Shown: positions 45,831 through 54,869, counted from the stretch's first letter. The stretch: 64,000 bases of DNA from Magnetospirillum sp. 64-120 (GCA_001898825.1 MKVK01000035.1:1-64000), one strand, 5' to 3'. The notes: a model not told the origin generated them from the letters alone. A program made the numbers and translations.

Positions 45831-46793
45831 TCACCTTCTAGGTATTCCCTCTTCGAGAATCTCGGACGAAATGTAGGCTTGCAACTGGGGTGAGGTCAGG
45901 GTGGTGTCGTTATGTTGGATGGTAAATTGATAATCCTGAAGGACTGCCGTCCCCAACGAGGTGAGCCCTAAAGGAGCCAGTAGCTCTAAGAGCTTTCGCG
46001 CGGACACAATGTCTAATGTCAATAGCCAAAATCTCCTGAAAAACGGCGACTGAAAAGCAATCTCCTTGATCTCTCGATTTAAGTGAGCATGAGTGGGGGT
46101 GAGGGGAAGGGCGAGTGGATAAAAACCGTCCACAAATTCGATCCCAAAATCCTTCACTCCTACAGCCACCGCAAACGGTGTGAAGTAGGTGAAGCGGTAT
46201 TCGCGGGAGAGGCGGACGTCACCTTCGCCGCAAAGCTTTCTGACGTCCTTTTTTAGAGCGTCCCAGCAGGCTTCGTGGAATGCCGTGGGGAAGGGCTTGT
46301 GCGGCTTGCCTATAGGCTTCGCGGCAGGGGCAACCAATGTGCTACCGAACGGATCCTGATTCAGATATCCTGGCAGCGGGCGACCAGAGGCCTCGCGGTA
46401 TATGAGGTCAATGGCCTTCTGTGTCAGCGAGCCGTCAGCGACGGCGCCGGCGATCTCCAGCGCTTTTTCGGGCGCCACCTTGTGCAGGCGAGCGAACAAC
46501 TCGAGTTTGGAGAATTGCGCGGTGTTGCCATCCAGGCACTCGCAGAACTTCAGATTCGGATGGGCTTGGTCGAACTCAGCCAGGAAGATGCGCACGGCGG
46601 ACATGCGGCGCAGGACCGCCGGCGCATAGCGCGAGGCCTTTGCCGCTTCCTCGATGAAGCTGACCGATAGCTTACCTCGGCGTCCCCCGACGTCGCTGTC
46701 GCGCACCTGGTCCAGGATCTCGGCGATTCGCTGCCACCCCTCGGCGGTGTCGCGGGCTTTCTTCAGTGCGGCAAGCGCTTCCTCTGCTGTCAT
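45831..46793 (-). CDS. Hypothetical protein upstream of the methyltransferase
   Basis: A 320-aa protein from the ATG at 46793 (AAAGGA 7 nt before). The first 160 residues are helical and repeat-like (EEALAALKKARDTAEGWQRI, FSKLELFARLHKVAPEKALEI) and may be a DNA-binding or scaffolding part. The C-terminal part is beta-rich with acidic residues (FTYFTPFAVAVGVKDFGIEF, VDGFYPLAL), which could fit a nuclease fold, but I see no clear PD-(D/E)xK. It is read in the same direction as the methyltransferase, 196 bp upstream. A restriction subunit is a guess. Confidence 0.55.
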   Translation of the reverse strand: MTAEEALAALKKARDTAEGWQRIAEILDQVRDSDVGGRRGKLSVSFIEEAAKASRYAPAVLRRMSAVRIFLAEFDQAHPNLKFCECLDGNTAQFSKLELFARLHKVAPEKALEIAGAVADGSLTQKAIDLIYREASGRPLPGYLNQDPFGSTLVAPAAKPIGKPHKPFPTAFHEACWDALKKDVRKLCGEGDVRLSREYRFTYFTPFAVAVGVKDFGIEFVDGFYPLALPLTPTHAHLNREIKEIAFQSPFFRRFWLLTLDIVSARKLLELLAPLGLTSLGTAVLQDYQFTIQHNDTTLTSPQLQAYISSEILEEGIPRR

Positions 46794-46859
46794 TCCCATC
46801 CTTTCGTTCAGGCGAGGATAGTAGCGGTGGCGTGGCGATGTAAGCAAGCCACGTTGGCG

Positions 46860-46898
46860 TTGACGTCATCATCTAGTTGTGTAAAGTTTACATCGATG
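46860..46898 (+). promoter_or_regulatory. Probable tnsA promoter with palindromes
   Basis: TTGACG (46860-46865), 16-bp spacer, TAAAGT (46882-46887). The -10 lies within GTAAA-G-TTTAC (46881-46891), a perfect palindrome; TGACGTCA (46861-46868) covers the -35 and CATCGATG (46891-46898) follows. This suggests repressor control of transposition genes. Confidence 0.5.
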
Positions 46899-46920
46899 TG
46901 ACTTTCTCGGGGTTGCGGCA

Positions 46921-47565
46921 ATGCTGCTTCGTATGACAGAAGGTGCCAGAGCCCGTCGGGTCATCACCCGCAGCCCCACCCGCACCGTAGGCCGGTTCCC
47001 CAGCCTCAAGGCCGGGCGGTCGATCCATTGGGAATCGCAGCTTGAGCGGGACTTCGTGTACCTGCTGGAATTCGATCCGGCCGTGCTGGACTACCGCGAG
47101 CAGCCGGAGACCATCCGCCTCACCGTCGATGACAAGCCTCGTCGCTACACGCCGGACTTCCTGGTTCGGACCGCCTCCCTGATGGTGGTTTACGAGGTCA
47201 AGCCGGCGGACAAGGCTGCCCATCCCGACATGGTGGAGCTGTTCGCCGCGGCGGCGGACCATTACGCAGGCCGGGGCATGCGGCACCAGGTGGTCACCGA
47301 GGCCGACATCCGCATCCGGCCATACCTCGACAACGTCGCCCTGCTGCTGCGCTATCGCAGCCACCCCGTTGATGCCGACATCGAGGCCCGGATCCTCGAT
47401 CGCCTCGCCTTCGAGCCCGCATCCCTGGGGGAACTGGTCGCCTCGCTCGCTCCCCATGCCGATATGGCCGAGGTGCTGGCGTTGCTGGCCAACCATCGGC
47501 TGGCCGCCGATCTGGCCCGCCGGCTGGATCGGGGTGCCGTGATCCGGCTGCCCGGGGAGGGCTGA
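46921..47565 (+). CDS. tnsA: TnsA-type transposon endonuclease
   Basis: A 214-aa protein with a restriction-nuclease-like fold. It cuts the 5' ends of the transposon so that, with TnsB, excision is complete. Motifs are SIHWESQLERDFVYLLEFDP, then the catalytic DYR..RRYTPDFLV (Asp79) and VVYEVKPADK (Glu92, Lys94). The C-terminal part is a winged-helix-like domain. Gene order and tight spacing with tnsB (3 nt) are as in Tn7. Confidence 0.9.
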   Translation: MLLRMTEGARARRVITRSPTRTVGRFPSLKAGRSIHWESQLERDFVYLLEFDPAVLDYREQPETIRLTVDDKPRRYTPDFLVRTASLMVVYEVKPADKAAHPDMVELFAAAADHYAGRGMRHQVVTEADIRIRPYLDNVALLLRYRSHPVDADIEARILDRLAFEPASLGELVASLAPHADMAEVLALLANHRLAADLARRLDRGAVIRLPGEG

Positions 47566-47568
47566 CCC

Positions 47569-49548
47569 ATGCCGTCGCTCGCCCTTGCCCGCAACCAGCG
47601 TGTCTGGATCGACGACGCCATGCACGAGGTGCGCGGCCGCGCCGTCGGCGAGGTCGTCCACCTGGAAAGGGTGCGCGACGGCGAAATGCGCATCGTCACC
47701 CATCGGGAATTGGCCGAGCTGATCTGCGCCGACAAGGCCAAGCTGGTGGCGGTCGAGGGCACCGGGCGCGAGCCGCGGATTGTCGAGCACAACCTGGAAA
47801 AGGACATCGCCGCCCTGCCGCCCAAGGTGCGGATGGAGTTGGATCGACGGCGGGAGTATTTGAAGGCCGTCGAGGAAGGCGGCGTGCTGACGCTGACCGA
47901 GCGGTCGCTGTCGGGGCTGGTCCGCCAGGTGGCCGAGAAGATCGGCGATGCCAAGCCGCCGCACTGGACCACCATCTACCGCTGGATCAGCCGGCTGCGC
48001 AGGGCGTCGGGCGACATCCGGGCGGTCATTCCCGCCTTCGACCGCCGAGGCAACCGCACGCGGCGCCTGGACACCGAGGTCATCCGGTTGATCGACGAGG
48101 GTATCGACCGGCGGTTCATGCAGCGGGAGCAGCCGCCGGCGCGGGCCGCCCATGATTACGTCGTCCGCATGGTCGACGACCTCAACCAGGTCAACCCGCC
48201 CGAGCGCAAACTGCGGCTGCCCAGCCTGCGCTCCATCTACCGCGCCATCGCCCGCCTCGACGATTACGAAGTCACTTTGCGGCGCTTCGGCAAGCGGATT
48301 GCCGATCTGAAATACCATGTCGTCCGTGAGGCTCCGAAGCCCACCCGGCCCTTGGAGCGGGTGGAGATGGACCACACCAAGCTGGACCTGATGGTCCTGG
48401 ACGACGCCGTCGGCACGCTGCGCGGCCGGCCGTGGCTGACCCTGGCGGTCGACGTCTACACCCGCATGCCGGTCGGCTTTCACCTGGGCTTCAGCGATCC
48501 CAGCGCCAACACCGTCGTCTCGTGCCTGCTGCACGCCATCCGACCGAAGACCTACGTGGCCGAACGCTATCCGGACATCAAGCACACATGGGACTGCTAC
48601 GGCGTGCCCGAGACGCTGGTGGTCGACAACGGCCGCGACTTCCACTCGACCGACTTCGAGATCGCCTGCCTGCAATTGGGCATCCAGGTGCAGCACACGC
48701 CCCGCAAGTCGCCGTGGATGAAGGGCACGGTCGAGCGCTATTTCGGCCAGTTGAACCAGGGCCTGATCCATTCGCAGCCGGGGACCACCTTCTCGAACAT
48801 CGCCGCCCGCGGCGACTATGATCCGAAGAAGAACGGCGTCATCACCTTCTCGCTGCTGGTCGAGCTGATCCATCAGTGGATCATCGACGTCTACGCCCGC
48901 AGTGAGCATCGGGGCATCTCGGACCTGCCGGGCGAGCGATGGAAGGCCGGGGTGAAGGAATATCCGGTGCGGCTGCCGGCCAAGGCCGCCGACCTGGACG
49001 TCGTGCTGTGGCAAACGGAAACCTGCACGGTCAACCCGTACGGCATCGTCGTAGACCAGATCATCTACAACAGCGAGGATCTGGGTGACCTGCGCCGTGT
49101 GCACGGCGGCAAGCTGCGGACCACCGTCAAGATCGATCCCGAGGAAATGGGCGACATCCTGGTGCTCGATCCGGCCAAGGGGGCGTTCTTCCGGGTGCCG
49201 GCGGTCAGCCAGGGCTATGCACGCGGCCTGACCCGGTGGCAGCACAAGGTGATCCTGGCCGAGGCCAAGCGGAACACCCAGGCGAAGATCGACATCGTCC
49301 ATCTGGCGCGGACCCGCGAAACGTTGTTGGAAAAGGCCCGCGAGGCGCGGAACGCCAAGAAGGGGACGAAGTTCTCGGCCCGGGTCGCCCGTTTCGTTGG
49401 CATCGACAGCCGCCCGCACACCAAGCCTGTGGAAGCGCCGCCGCCCCCTGCTCCTGAGCCCGCACCAGAGCCATCGGCCGCGCCGCACCCGCCATCCCAT
49501 GACGATGACGATTGGGGCGGCAGCTACGACCTTCCGCCCCGGAGATGA
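47569..49548 (+). CDS. tnsB: TnsB-type DDE transposase
   Basis: A 659-aa RNase-H-fold integrase of the Tn7/Mu/TniA group that binds the repeated end sites and joins 3' ends to the target. N-terminal helix-turn-helix domains come first (TTIYRWISRLRRASGD). The catalytic triad is Asp268 in RVEMDHTKLD, Asp353 in LVVDNGRDFHSTDFE and Glu389 in KGTVERYFGQLN. A beta-barrel and a Pro-rich tail follow, the tail probably contacting TnsC. The stop overlaps the region of the tnsC start. Confidence 0.93.
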   Translation: MPSLALARNQRVWIDDAMHEVRGRAVGEVVHLERVRDGEMRIVTHRELAELICADKAKLVAVEGTGREPRIVEHNLEKDIAALPPKVRMELDRRREYLKAVEEGGVLTLTERSLSGLVRQVAEKIGDAKPPHWTTIYRWISRLRRASGDIRAVIPAFDRRGNRTRRLDTEVIRLIDEGIDRRFMQREQPPARAAHDYVVRMVDDLNQVNPPERKLRLPSLRSIYRAIARLDDYEVTLRRFGKRIADLKYHVVREAPKPTRPLERVEMDHTKLDLMVLDDAVGTLRGRPWLTLAVDVYTRMPVGFHLGFSDPSANTVVSCLLHAIRPKTYVAERYPDIKHTWDCYGVPETLVVDNGRDFHSTDFEIACLQLGIQVQHTPRKSPWMKGTVERYFGQLNQGLIHSQPGTTFSNIAARGDYDPKKNGVITFSLLVELIHQWIIDVYARSEHRGISDLPGERWKAGVKEYPVRLPAKAADLDVVLWQTETCTVNPYGIVVDQIIYNSEDLGDLRRVHGGKLRTTVKIDPEEMGDILVLDPAKGAFFRVPAVSQGYARGLTRWQHKVILAEAKRNTQAKIDIVHLARTRETLLEKAREARNAKKGTKFSARVARFVGIDSRPHTKPVEAPPPPAPEPAPEPSAAPHPPSHDDDDWGGSYDLPPRR

Positions 49549-49550
49549 GC

Positions 49551-50513
49551 ATGGATGCCGATCCCCACCAGCTGACCGAGAAGCTCTTCATCCACCATCC
49601 CCGCATGCGCCAGGCGCAGCGGATGATGGAGCGCTGCCGCACATGGTCCCAGGGCGCCCAGGAACCCTATTGCCTGTTGGTGATCGGTCCGACCGGCGTC
49701 GGCAAGACCACCCTCATCAAGGATTACCTCAAGAACAATCCCCGCATCGACACGGACGTGGCCACCACCATCCCGGTGCTGGACGCCATCATCCCCGCGC
49801 CGGCGAGCATGAAGGGCATGGCCGTCGAGCTGCTGACCAAGCTGGGCGACCCCATGGCCCAGCGCGGCACCCTGAACCAGCAGACCTGGCGCCTGCGCAA
49901 GCTGCTGCAGGCCTGCGGCGTTCAGTTGATCGTGCTCGACGAGTTCAACCACTTCATCGACCGCGACAACGAACGGGTCCTGCGCACTGTCGCCGACTGG
50001 CTGAAGGTGCTGATCGACACCACCGGCATTCCCGTGGTGTTGGTGGGCACGCCCAACTCCCGTTCGGTGCTGGATGCCAACGAGCAGCTGCGCCGCCGCT
50101 TCGGCACCCAGGAGCGGCTGGAACCGTTCCGTTGGGAAGGCGATGGCCGCGATCATTTTCGGCGCTTCCTGAAGGAGGTGGACGAGCGCCTGCCGCTGCC
50201 CGAACGATCCGATCTGGACGGCCCGGATATGGCCTTCCGCTTCTTCTGCGCCAGCGCCGGCACCATCGCCCCGGTCATGAAGATCGTGCGCAAGGCCGCC
50301 CACCTTGCCCTGGATGCCGGCATGGCCCGCCTGGAGCTGCCGCTGCTGGCCCGCGCCTTTGCTGAGGATCCCGGTGATCCGGATGGGCCCAATCCCTTCG
50401 TGGGCGCGTTGCCCGGCAAGGTCGTCGCCCCGTCGGCACCGCCCCAGCCGGCGGTCAGCAAGCGCCTGAAGGGCAAGGGCGGCAACGAGATGCCGAGCTT
50501 CGCCGCGTCATGA
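49551..50513 (+). CDS. tnsC: TnsC-type AAA+ transposition regulator
   Basis: A 320-aa ATPase that links target selection to the transposase. Walker A is VIGPTGVGKTTLIKDYL, Walker B LIVLDEFNHFIDRD, sensor residues follow in VVLVGTPNSRSVL, and an Arg-rich segment is ANEQLRRRFGTQERL. The start at 49551 leaves GGAG six bases upstream; ATG 49545 is the alternative. It is coupled to tniQ by ATGA. Confidence 0.9.
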   Translation: MDADPHQLTEKLFIHHPRMRQAQRMMERCRTWSQGAQEPYCLLVIGPTGVGKTTLIKDYLKNNPRIDTDVATTIPVLDAIIPAPASMKGMAVELLTKLGDPMAQRGTLNQQTWRLRKLLQACGVQLIVLDEFNHFIDRDNERVLRTVADWLKVLIDTTGIPVVLVGTPNSRSVLDANEQLRRRFGTQERLEPFRWEGDGRDHFRRFLKEVDERLPLPERSDLDGPDMAFRFFCASAGTIAPVMKIVRKAAHLALDAGMARLELPLLARAFAEDPGDPDGPNPFVGALPGKVVAPSAPPQPAVSKRLKGKGGNEMPSFAAS

Positions 50514-52411
50514 CCGACCGCCTGCTGCACCGCCCGAAGCCCATCGAGGGAGAGAGCTTCGAGGGATACCTGCTCCGGATCGCCGAAGCCAACGGCTATG
50601 CCAGCGGCCGCTGGGTCACCGAACTGGCGGGCATCGCGGGTCGGGTTTCGTGCGTCGCGGGCGACGTCGTTGGGCTGGCAAAGCTGCTTGGCCATGACGT
50701 GGCGGATTTCGACATTATGCGCTATCTGCCGTCCCCCTGGGCGGGAAAGCGGCGGATCAACCTGTTCAACGGCCGGCCGGTCAACCGGATGGCCATCAAT
50801 CTCGACCGTCCCCGAGTGTGCCCCGCCTGCCTCAAGGACGGCTCCCATCTGAGGATGGCGTGGGACCTGGCGCCGACGGCAATCTGCCCCGACCATGGCA
50901 CCATTCTGCTGGATGCCTGTCCGTCCTGCGGCAAGGCCATCTCCTGGAACCGCAGTCATGTCTGCCTGTGCCATCAGTGCGGCCACGATCTCCGGGATGC
51001 CGAGGCGTCACCGGCACCGGCACCGGCGAACGCGGTTCGCCTGACGCGGTTGCTGTTGGCCAAGGCTGGGTTGGCCGAGGATGGGGGCGACGGATTTCCG
51101 GTCGAGGTGCGCGCCCTGCCGCTCGCCGATCTTATCCAGCTGACCTTGTTGCTCGGCTCGGCCGGCATCGGTTTGCCGTCCGGGGCTGGGCACTGGCCGT
51201 GCGCCCGGCTGTCGGCCGCGGAGATGGCGGGACTGGTCGATGCGGCGGCCACGGTTCTGGCCGGCTGGCCGGACGCCTTCCATGCCCTCCTGGACAAGCG
51301 CCGTGAAGGTGCGGCCCCGGGGCGAACCGGATTGGAGGGGGATTTCGGTCGGTTCTATGCGGCCCTGTACCGGGATCTGCGCGGCCCCAACCTGGACTTT
51401 GTCCGGACCGCCCTCGAGCATTATGCCACCGGACGTTGGTCAGGCGGCGTGCTGACGCGGCGGAACCGCCGCTTCCAGGAGGCCAATCAGCACTCCAGCC
51501 GCTTCGCCAGTCGCGCCGAGGCGTCGCGCCGCCTGCGCGTGCGCCCGGAGACCGTGGACGACCTGCTGAATGCCGGCATCCTCGACGGGATCGTCCACCG
51601 GGCCGGCAGCCGCCGCGCCATCCTGGTCGACCGCGAGGCGATGACCGAACGCATGACCGGCCTGATCGAGCTGCAGGAGGTCTGCCGCCTGCTGCGGGTC
51701 TCCAAGGCTCCCGCCAAGGATCTGATCGCCGCCGGGCACCTCAAGCCTGTCGCGCTCAGTACCCGGCGGGCACCCCGTATCCGCTATCGCCGCACCGAGG
51801 TCGAGGAATTGCTGGCCGCCGTGCAGGGCGACGCCCCGGTGCAGGCGGACCGGGGCGGCTTCATCTCGCTGGCCGGCGCACTTCGCCGTCTGTCCTTCCA
51901 TCATCTGGGGCTGGCCGATCTCGTGGGAGAAATCCTTGCCGGCACCGTCACGGTGCGGGCTTTGCTGGACGGCAAACAGGGCCTGGCAGCTTGCCTCTTC
52001 GACGAAGGTGAAATCCTCACCTTGGTGAACCGGCACAAGGTCGCCCGTGGGGACGCCCTGACCATCCCCGAGGCCGCCGAGCGCCTGCAGATGAAGCAGC
52101 AAGTCGCCTACCAACTGGTGAAGGCGGGGTTGTGGCCGGTGACCCGTGCCTGGGAAAGCGGCCGCGCCGTCCGCCTAGTGCCGGCCGAAGCACTGGCGGA
52201 ATTCAAACGGGATTACATCGCCGCCGCCGAGCTCGCCCACTCGGTCGGCACATCCGCGCGCAGCCTGATCGAGGCGCTGGATGCCCAAGGGGTGAAGCCG
52301 ATCACCGGCCCCGGTGTGGACGACGGGCGGCAGTACTTCTTCGTGCGCGTGCCGGCCGAGCATGCTGCGGCGCGGACTGTGTTTCCGCTTGGAGAGGCAG
52401 CCAGCTTCTGA
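50510..52411 (+). CDS. tniQ: TniQ/TnsD-like target-selection protein
   Basis: A 633-aa protein. The N-terminal TniQ domain reads HRPKPIEGESFEGYLLRIAEANGY and contains a zinc-knuckle region (CPACLKDGSHL, CPDH, CPSCGKAISWN, CHQCG). The long C-terminal part has several helix-turn-helix-like segments (ASRRLRVRPETVDDLLNAG, EVCRLLRVSKAPAKDLIAAG, AAERLQMKQQVAYQLVKAG), as expected for a TnsD-like protein that reads a specific chromosomal site. The insertion just after gyrB suggests that it recognises the gyrB 3' end. Confidence 0.88.
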   Translation: MTDRLLHRPKPIEGESFEGYLLRIAEANGYASGRWVTELAGIAGRVSCVAGDVVGLAKLLGHDVADFDIMRYLPSPWAGKRRINLFNGRPVNRMAINLDRPRVCPACLKDGSHLRMAWDLAPTAICPDHGTILLDACPSCGKAISWNRSHVCLCHQCGHDLRDAEASPAPAPANAVRLTRLLLAKAGLAEDGGDGFPVEVRALPLADLIQLTLLLGSAGIGLPSGAGHWPCARLSAAEMAGLVDAAATVLAGWPDAFHALLDKRREGAAPGRTGLEGDFGRFYAALYRDLRGPNLDFVRTALEHYATGRWSGGVLTRRNRRFQEANQHSSRFASRAEASRRLRVRPETVDDLLNAGILDGIVHRAGSRRAILVDREAMTERMTGLIELQEVCRLLRVSKAPAKDLIAAGHLKPVALSTRRAPRIRYRRTEVEELLAAVQGDAPVQADRGGFISLAGALRRLSFHHLGLADLVGEILAGTVTVRALLDGKQGLAACLFDEGEILTLVNRHKVARGDALTIPEAAERLQMKQQVAYQLVKAGLWPVTRAWESGRAVRLVPAEALAEFKRDYIAAAELAHSVGTSARSLIEALDAQGVKPITGPGVDDGRQYFFVRVPAEHAAARTVFPLGEAASF

Positions 52412-52421
52412 TTCAGGGGGC

Positions 52422-52847
52422 TTATTCCGGCATCGCCGCGCCGATCAGGTGAGTTCCCTTGACGTCCATCCCGTTCTTCAGCATCGGCCATGTCACATTG
52501 TCTTGGGTGGTGCCGAAAACCACCAACGTCGCTTTCTCCGGATCGTGGGCATGGCGGCGAATCTCGATGGTCGATGCCATCATGCTGGGATTGTAGCTGG
52601 GAGATACGCAGGCCATTTCCTTATGCTTGGTCAGATCGCAGAGGAACTGCCGTTCGCCGGTGATGACCAGATAGCGGCCGTCCGCCCCCTTCTTGAAATT
52701 GTCCACTCCCAGCCGACCGCTGACCTGCACCTGAAATCGTGGCGGGAATTGGTTGGAAAGTTGCTTGGTGTTGGTGATCCACATGCCTCCACCGATCGCC
52801 ACGACGACGGCAAGGCCAACGGTGACCCACTGCATCTTTCCAAGCAT
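52422..52847 (-). CDS. Membrane-anchored hypothetical protein
   Basis: A 141-aa protein with GAGGTG before its start. One N-terminal helix (WVTVGLAVVVAIGGGMWI) anchors a small beta-rich domain (RFQVQVSGRLGVDNFKKG, YLVITGERQFLCDLTKH, ATLVVFGTTQDNVTW). It follows the small two-helix protein gene by 11 bp, so they form an operon under the XRE-side regulatory region. Function unknown. Confidence 0.6.
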   Translation of the reverse strand: MLGKMQWVTVGLAVVVAIGGGMWITNTKQLSNQFPPRFQVQVSGRLGVDNFKKGADGRYLVITGERQFLCDLTKHKEMACVSPSYNPSMMASTIEIRRHAHDPEKATLVVFGTTQDNVTWPMLKNGMDVKGTHLIGAAMPE

Positions 52848-52858
52848 GGGCACCTCCC

Positions 52859-53089
52859 TCAGCTTGCTTGCGACGATCCGTCGTGCGCCGCGTTGATCCG
52901 CACGGTGTAGATCAGCGGCTTGCCCCGGAATGCCTTGCTCAGCAGGTTCAGCACGCCGACGCCCAGACGCAGCATCACCAGCACGGCGGCGCCACCCATG
53001 AAGATCTCTGGCTTCCCGGCCAGATAGGCGATCCCCGCCAGGACGACCGCCGCCAAAGCCAGCAATGCGTTGAACTGTCCAATCCACAT
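52859..53089 (-). CDS. Small two-helix membrane protein, inside-transposon copy
   Basis: A 76-aa protein: WIGQFNALLALAAVVLAGIA, then IFMGGAAVLVMLRLGVGVLN and LLSKAFRGKPLIYTVRI. It is nearly identical over the first 65 residues (and by eye about nine in ten bases) to the protein at 61369-61773 outside the transposon, but its C-terminus is replaced by a short unrelated tail. Divergent from an XRE regulator in both places. Confidence 0.65.
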   Translation of the reverse strand: MWIGQFNALLALAAVVLAGIAYLAGKPEIFMGGAAVLVMLRLGVGVLNLLSKAFRGKPLIYTVRINAAHDGSSQAS

Positions 53090-53165
53090 CTCTTGCGACT
53101 CCCGTCATTCATGAGGGCTGCCAGGACGGTTTCGGCCGTCGGCAACTCACTATGCAGTCTGCATA

Positions 53166-53218
53166 TTGAATGACATTCAATAATTGTCGCAAGAATTGAA
53201 TGTGGTTCACTGTCGCAA
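53166..53218. promoter_or_regulatory. Operator-like repeats between the membrane gene and the XRE gene
   Basis: TTGAATG-A-CATTCAA (53166-53180) is a perfect palindrome, followed by direct repeats TGTCGCAA at 53185-53192 and 53211-53218, with another TTGAATG half-site between them. This is a likely binding region for the divergent XRE protein. Confidence 0.55.
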
Positions 53219-53262
53219 TCAACTTCCTCCCGGTATCGCTGGTGTTGGGGGAGGATGAGCCC

Positions 53263-53607
53263 GTGGTACCACTGAGGACAATCTTCGGAGCGAATGTGCG
53301 GCAGCTGCGCCGTCAGCGTGGGCTGTCTCAAGCTACGCTTGCTGAGCAGGCTGACATCTCTATCGACATGGTGGGGCGCATCGAGCGTGGGCAGGCATCG
53401 CCGTCCTTCGACACTGTCGAGGCGATCGCTGCCGTCCTCTCTGTGTCGGCAACGGCCCTGGTCGCCGGGGGCGATGCTCTGCTGGACACGTCCAATCCTC
53501 GTGGCAACGCTGTTCAACGTATCAATGGACAGTTGGCCCGAGCCTCGGATGCCCAACTGGAATTGATCGAGCGGCTAATCGCTGCAGCCCTGGAGAAGAA
53601 CGCCTGA
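53263..53607 (+). CDS. XRE-family regulator, inside-transposon copy
   Basis: A 114-aa protein, read from the GTG at 53263, which has GGGGGAGGA upstream; an ATG at 53200 would add 21 unusual residues. The helix-turn-helix is NVRQLRRQRGLSQATLAEQADISIDMVGRIERGQASP. The C-terminal helical part (DAQLELIERLIAAALEKNA) may dimerise. It is divergent from the two membrane-protein genes and probably represses them through the repeats at 53166-53218. Confidence 0.8.
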   Translation: MVPLRTIFGANVRQLRRQRGLSQATLAEQADISIDMVGRIERGQASPSFDTVEAIAAVLSVSATALVAGGDALLDTSNPRGNAVQRINGQLARASDAQLELIERLIAAALEKNA

Positions 53608-53609
53608 AA

Positions 53610-54311
53610 TCAGTCGATCAAAACGTCGCTGTACAGCCTGCTCCGCTGACTCCACCAGCGGCGGATCACCTCATGAAAGCGCGAAACAGGCAGCTTGAAG
53701 CGCCTTTTGATTCCGTAGCTCAGCCAGATCGGAAGTGCTCGGTCCGGTTGGTGGATGACGTCGAGAGCGCCATCGGCATCAAGGAGCCAGAACTTGAACG
53801 GGCCGATTCCGATCGTGCCGATGGCCATCCGGTCGGGAGTGGGCAAGCTTAGCCGCTCGATGGTTGCCCGGATGGGCACATCCGCGATTCGGAACAGGAA
53901 CACGCGGTTCTTGCCTTCGGATGCCCAATAGAGCGGTAGCGGATGAAGTTGAGCGTAGCGCGCAGGATCATGGTGTTCGGGGTCGTTAATGTCTTCGGCC
54001 AGTTCGACCGACATCGGCGCGTCATCGTAGTAGCTCTTATGGTTGGCCACGGTGCCACTGGCGACCTGCCATGGATCCACCAATTCGGGTTCCTCGACCC
54101 TGGTGGCAGAAGATCCGCCGCCATGCGCCCACCAGTTCCAGAGTCCCAACTGGATCAGCACCCATGTGTGCGGCCACGTCGCGGAAGCAAGCTCGATACG
54201 GCGGCCTCGCTTCTTTTCATGACCATTCATGCGGGCGTCGTCCCACTCTTTCGCCAGCACCAGGGCGCGGCAATGTTGCCGGAGCATGTCGCAATGGATG
54301 ATTGGCCTCAT
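53610..54311 (-). CDS. Hypothetical protein, third gene of the HNH operon
   Basis: A 233-aa soluble protein with many aromatic residues (WPHTWVLIQLGLWNWWAHGG, PLYWASEGKNRVFLFRIA, PIWLSYGIKRRF, FHEVIRRWWSQRSR). No signal peptide or recognised motif. It follows the membrane-protein gene by 9 bp on the same strand, so the three genes HNH, membrane protein and this one likely form one unit. Confidence 0.55.
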   Translation of the reverse strand: MRPIIHCDMLRQHCRALVLAKEWDDARMNGHEKKRGRRIELASATWPHTWVLIQLGLWNWWAHGGGSSATRVEEPELVDPWQVASGTVANHKSYYDDAPMSVELAEDINDPEHHDPARYAQLHPLPLYWASEGKNRVFLFRIADVPIRATIERLSLPTPDRMAIGTIGIGPFKFWLLDADGALDVIHQPDRALPIWLSYGIKRRFKLPVSRFHEVIRRWWSQRSRLYSDVLID

Positions 54312-54320
54312 TGCCTCTCC

Positions 54321-54869
54321 TCATCCTCCGGTCAATTTCCAGAGTGAGATCGTCCCTTGGCCGATGATGTTGTCCAGCATCTGCATGACCACGCCTGCAG
54401 CAATGAAGACGAAGCCCGACCGGTGCAGGTGATGGCGGACGACTTCGAGATCGTCGCTACGCCAAGTCTTTTGTTCCTGCCTTAACTGCCATCGATCCAG
54501 CCAGTTGTTCGGCTTGTGGGACCAACACAACAAGAGAAGTGCGATCGTGATCATGCTCATGCCACATATGACGAGGGCTGAAACACGCCAAATTTCAAAT
54601 GTTCTGGCGTGCGAGAGCCCTATGATAATTCCGAAGGCACCGAGGAATGTGATGGCCATCCATTGGAGAACCATTGGGATGGTGAATATCGGCGATCCCT
54701 GCATCAGGTATTTGTTGACGTCATTGTTGCGTTCATCGACCCATGTGCGCAGCTTAACCTCGGACAAGCTGCCACAATATGCACGATAAGCGCCAGCCAA
54801 GGTCGCAAGCATCCCGATGTTACCGAGGCTAGTTATCTTGTCGGCATAATTGGAGATCGTGTCGATCAC
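54321..54869 (-). CDS. Hypothetical membrane protein
   Basis: A 182-aa protein with three clear helices: IPMVLQWMAITFLGAFGIII, VSALVICGMSMITIALLLLC and SGFVFIAAGVVMQMLDNIIG. The N-terminus is soluble and charged. It lies between the HNH gene and the 233-aa gene. In phage-defence operons small membrane proteins often act as killing effectors, but nothing here proves that. Confidence 0.55.
   Translation of the reverse strand: MIDTISNYADKITSLGNIGMLATLAGAYRAYCGSLSEVKLRTWVDERNNDVNKYLMQGSPIFTIPMVLQWMAITFLGAFGIIIGLSHARTFEIWRVSALVICGMSMITIALLLLCWSHKPNNWLDRWQLRQEQKTWRSDDLEVVRHHLHRSGFVFIAAGVVMQMLDNIIGQGTISLWKLTGG

Noticed and set aside
46860-46898. Palindromes before tnsA as a transposon end
   Set aside because: They do not match the 18-bp site motif or the TGTC terminus; better explained as promoter/operator.
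46888-49500. Long minus-strand frame opposite tnsA/tnsB
   Set aside because: Shadow of the transposase genes; low-complexity composition and no domain.
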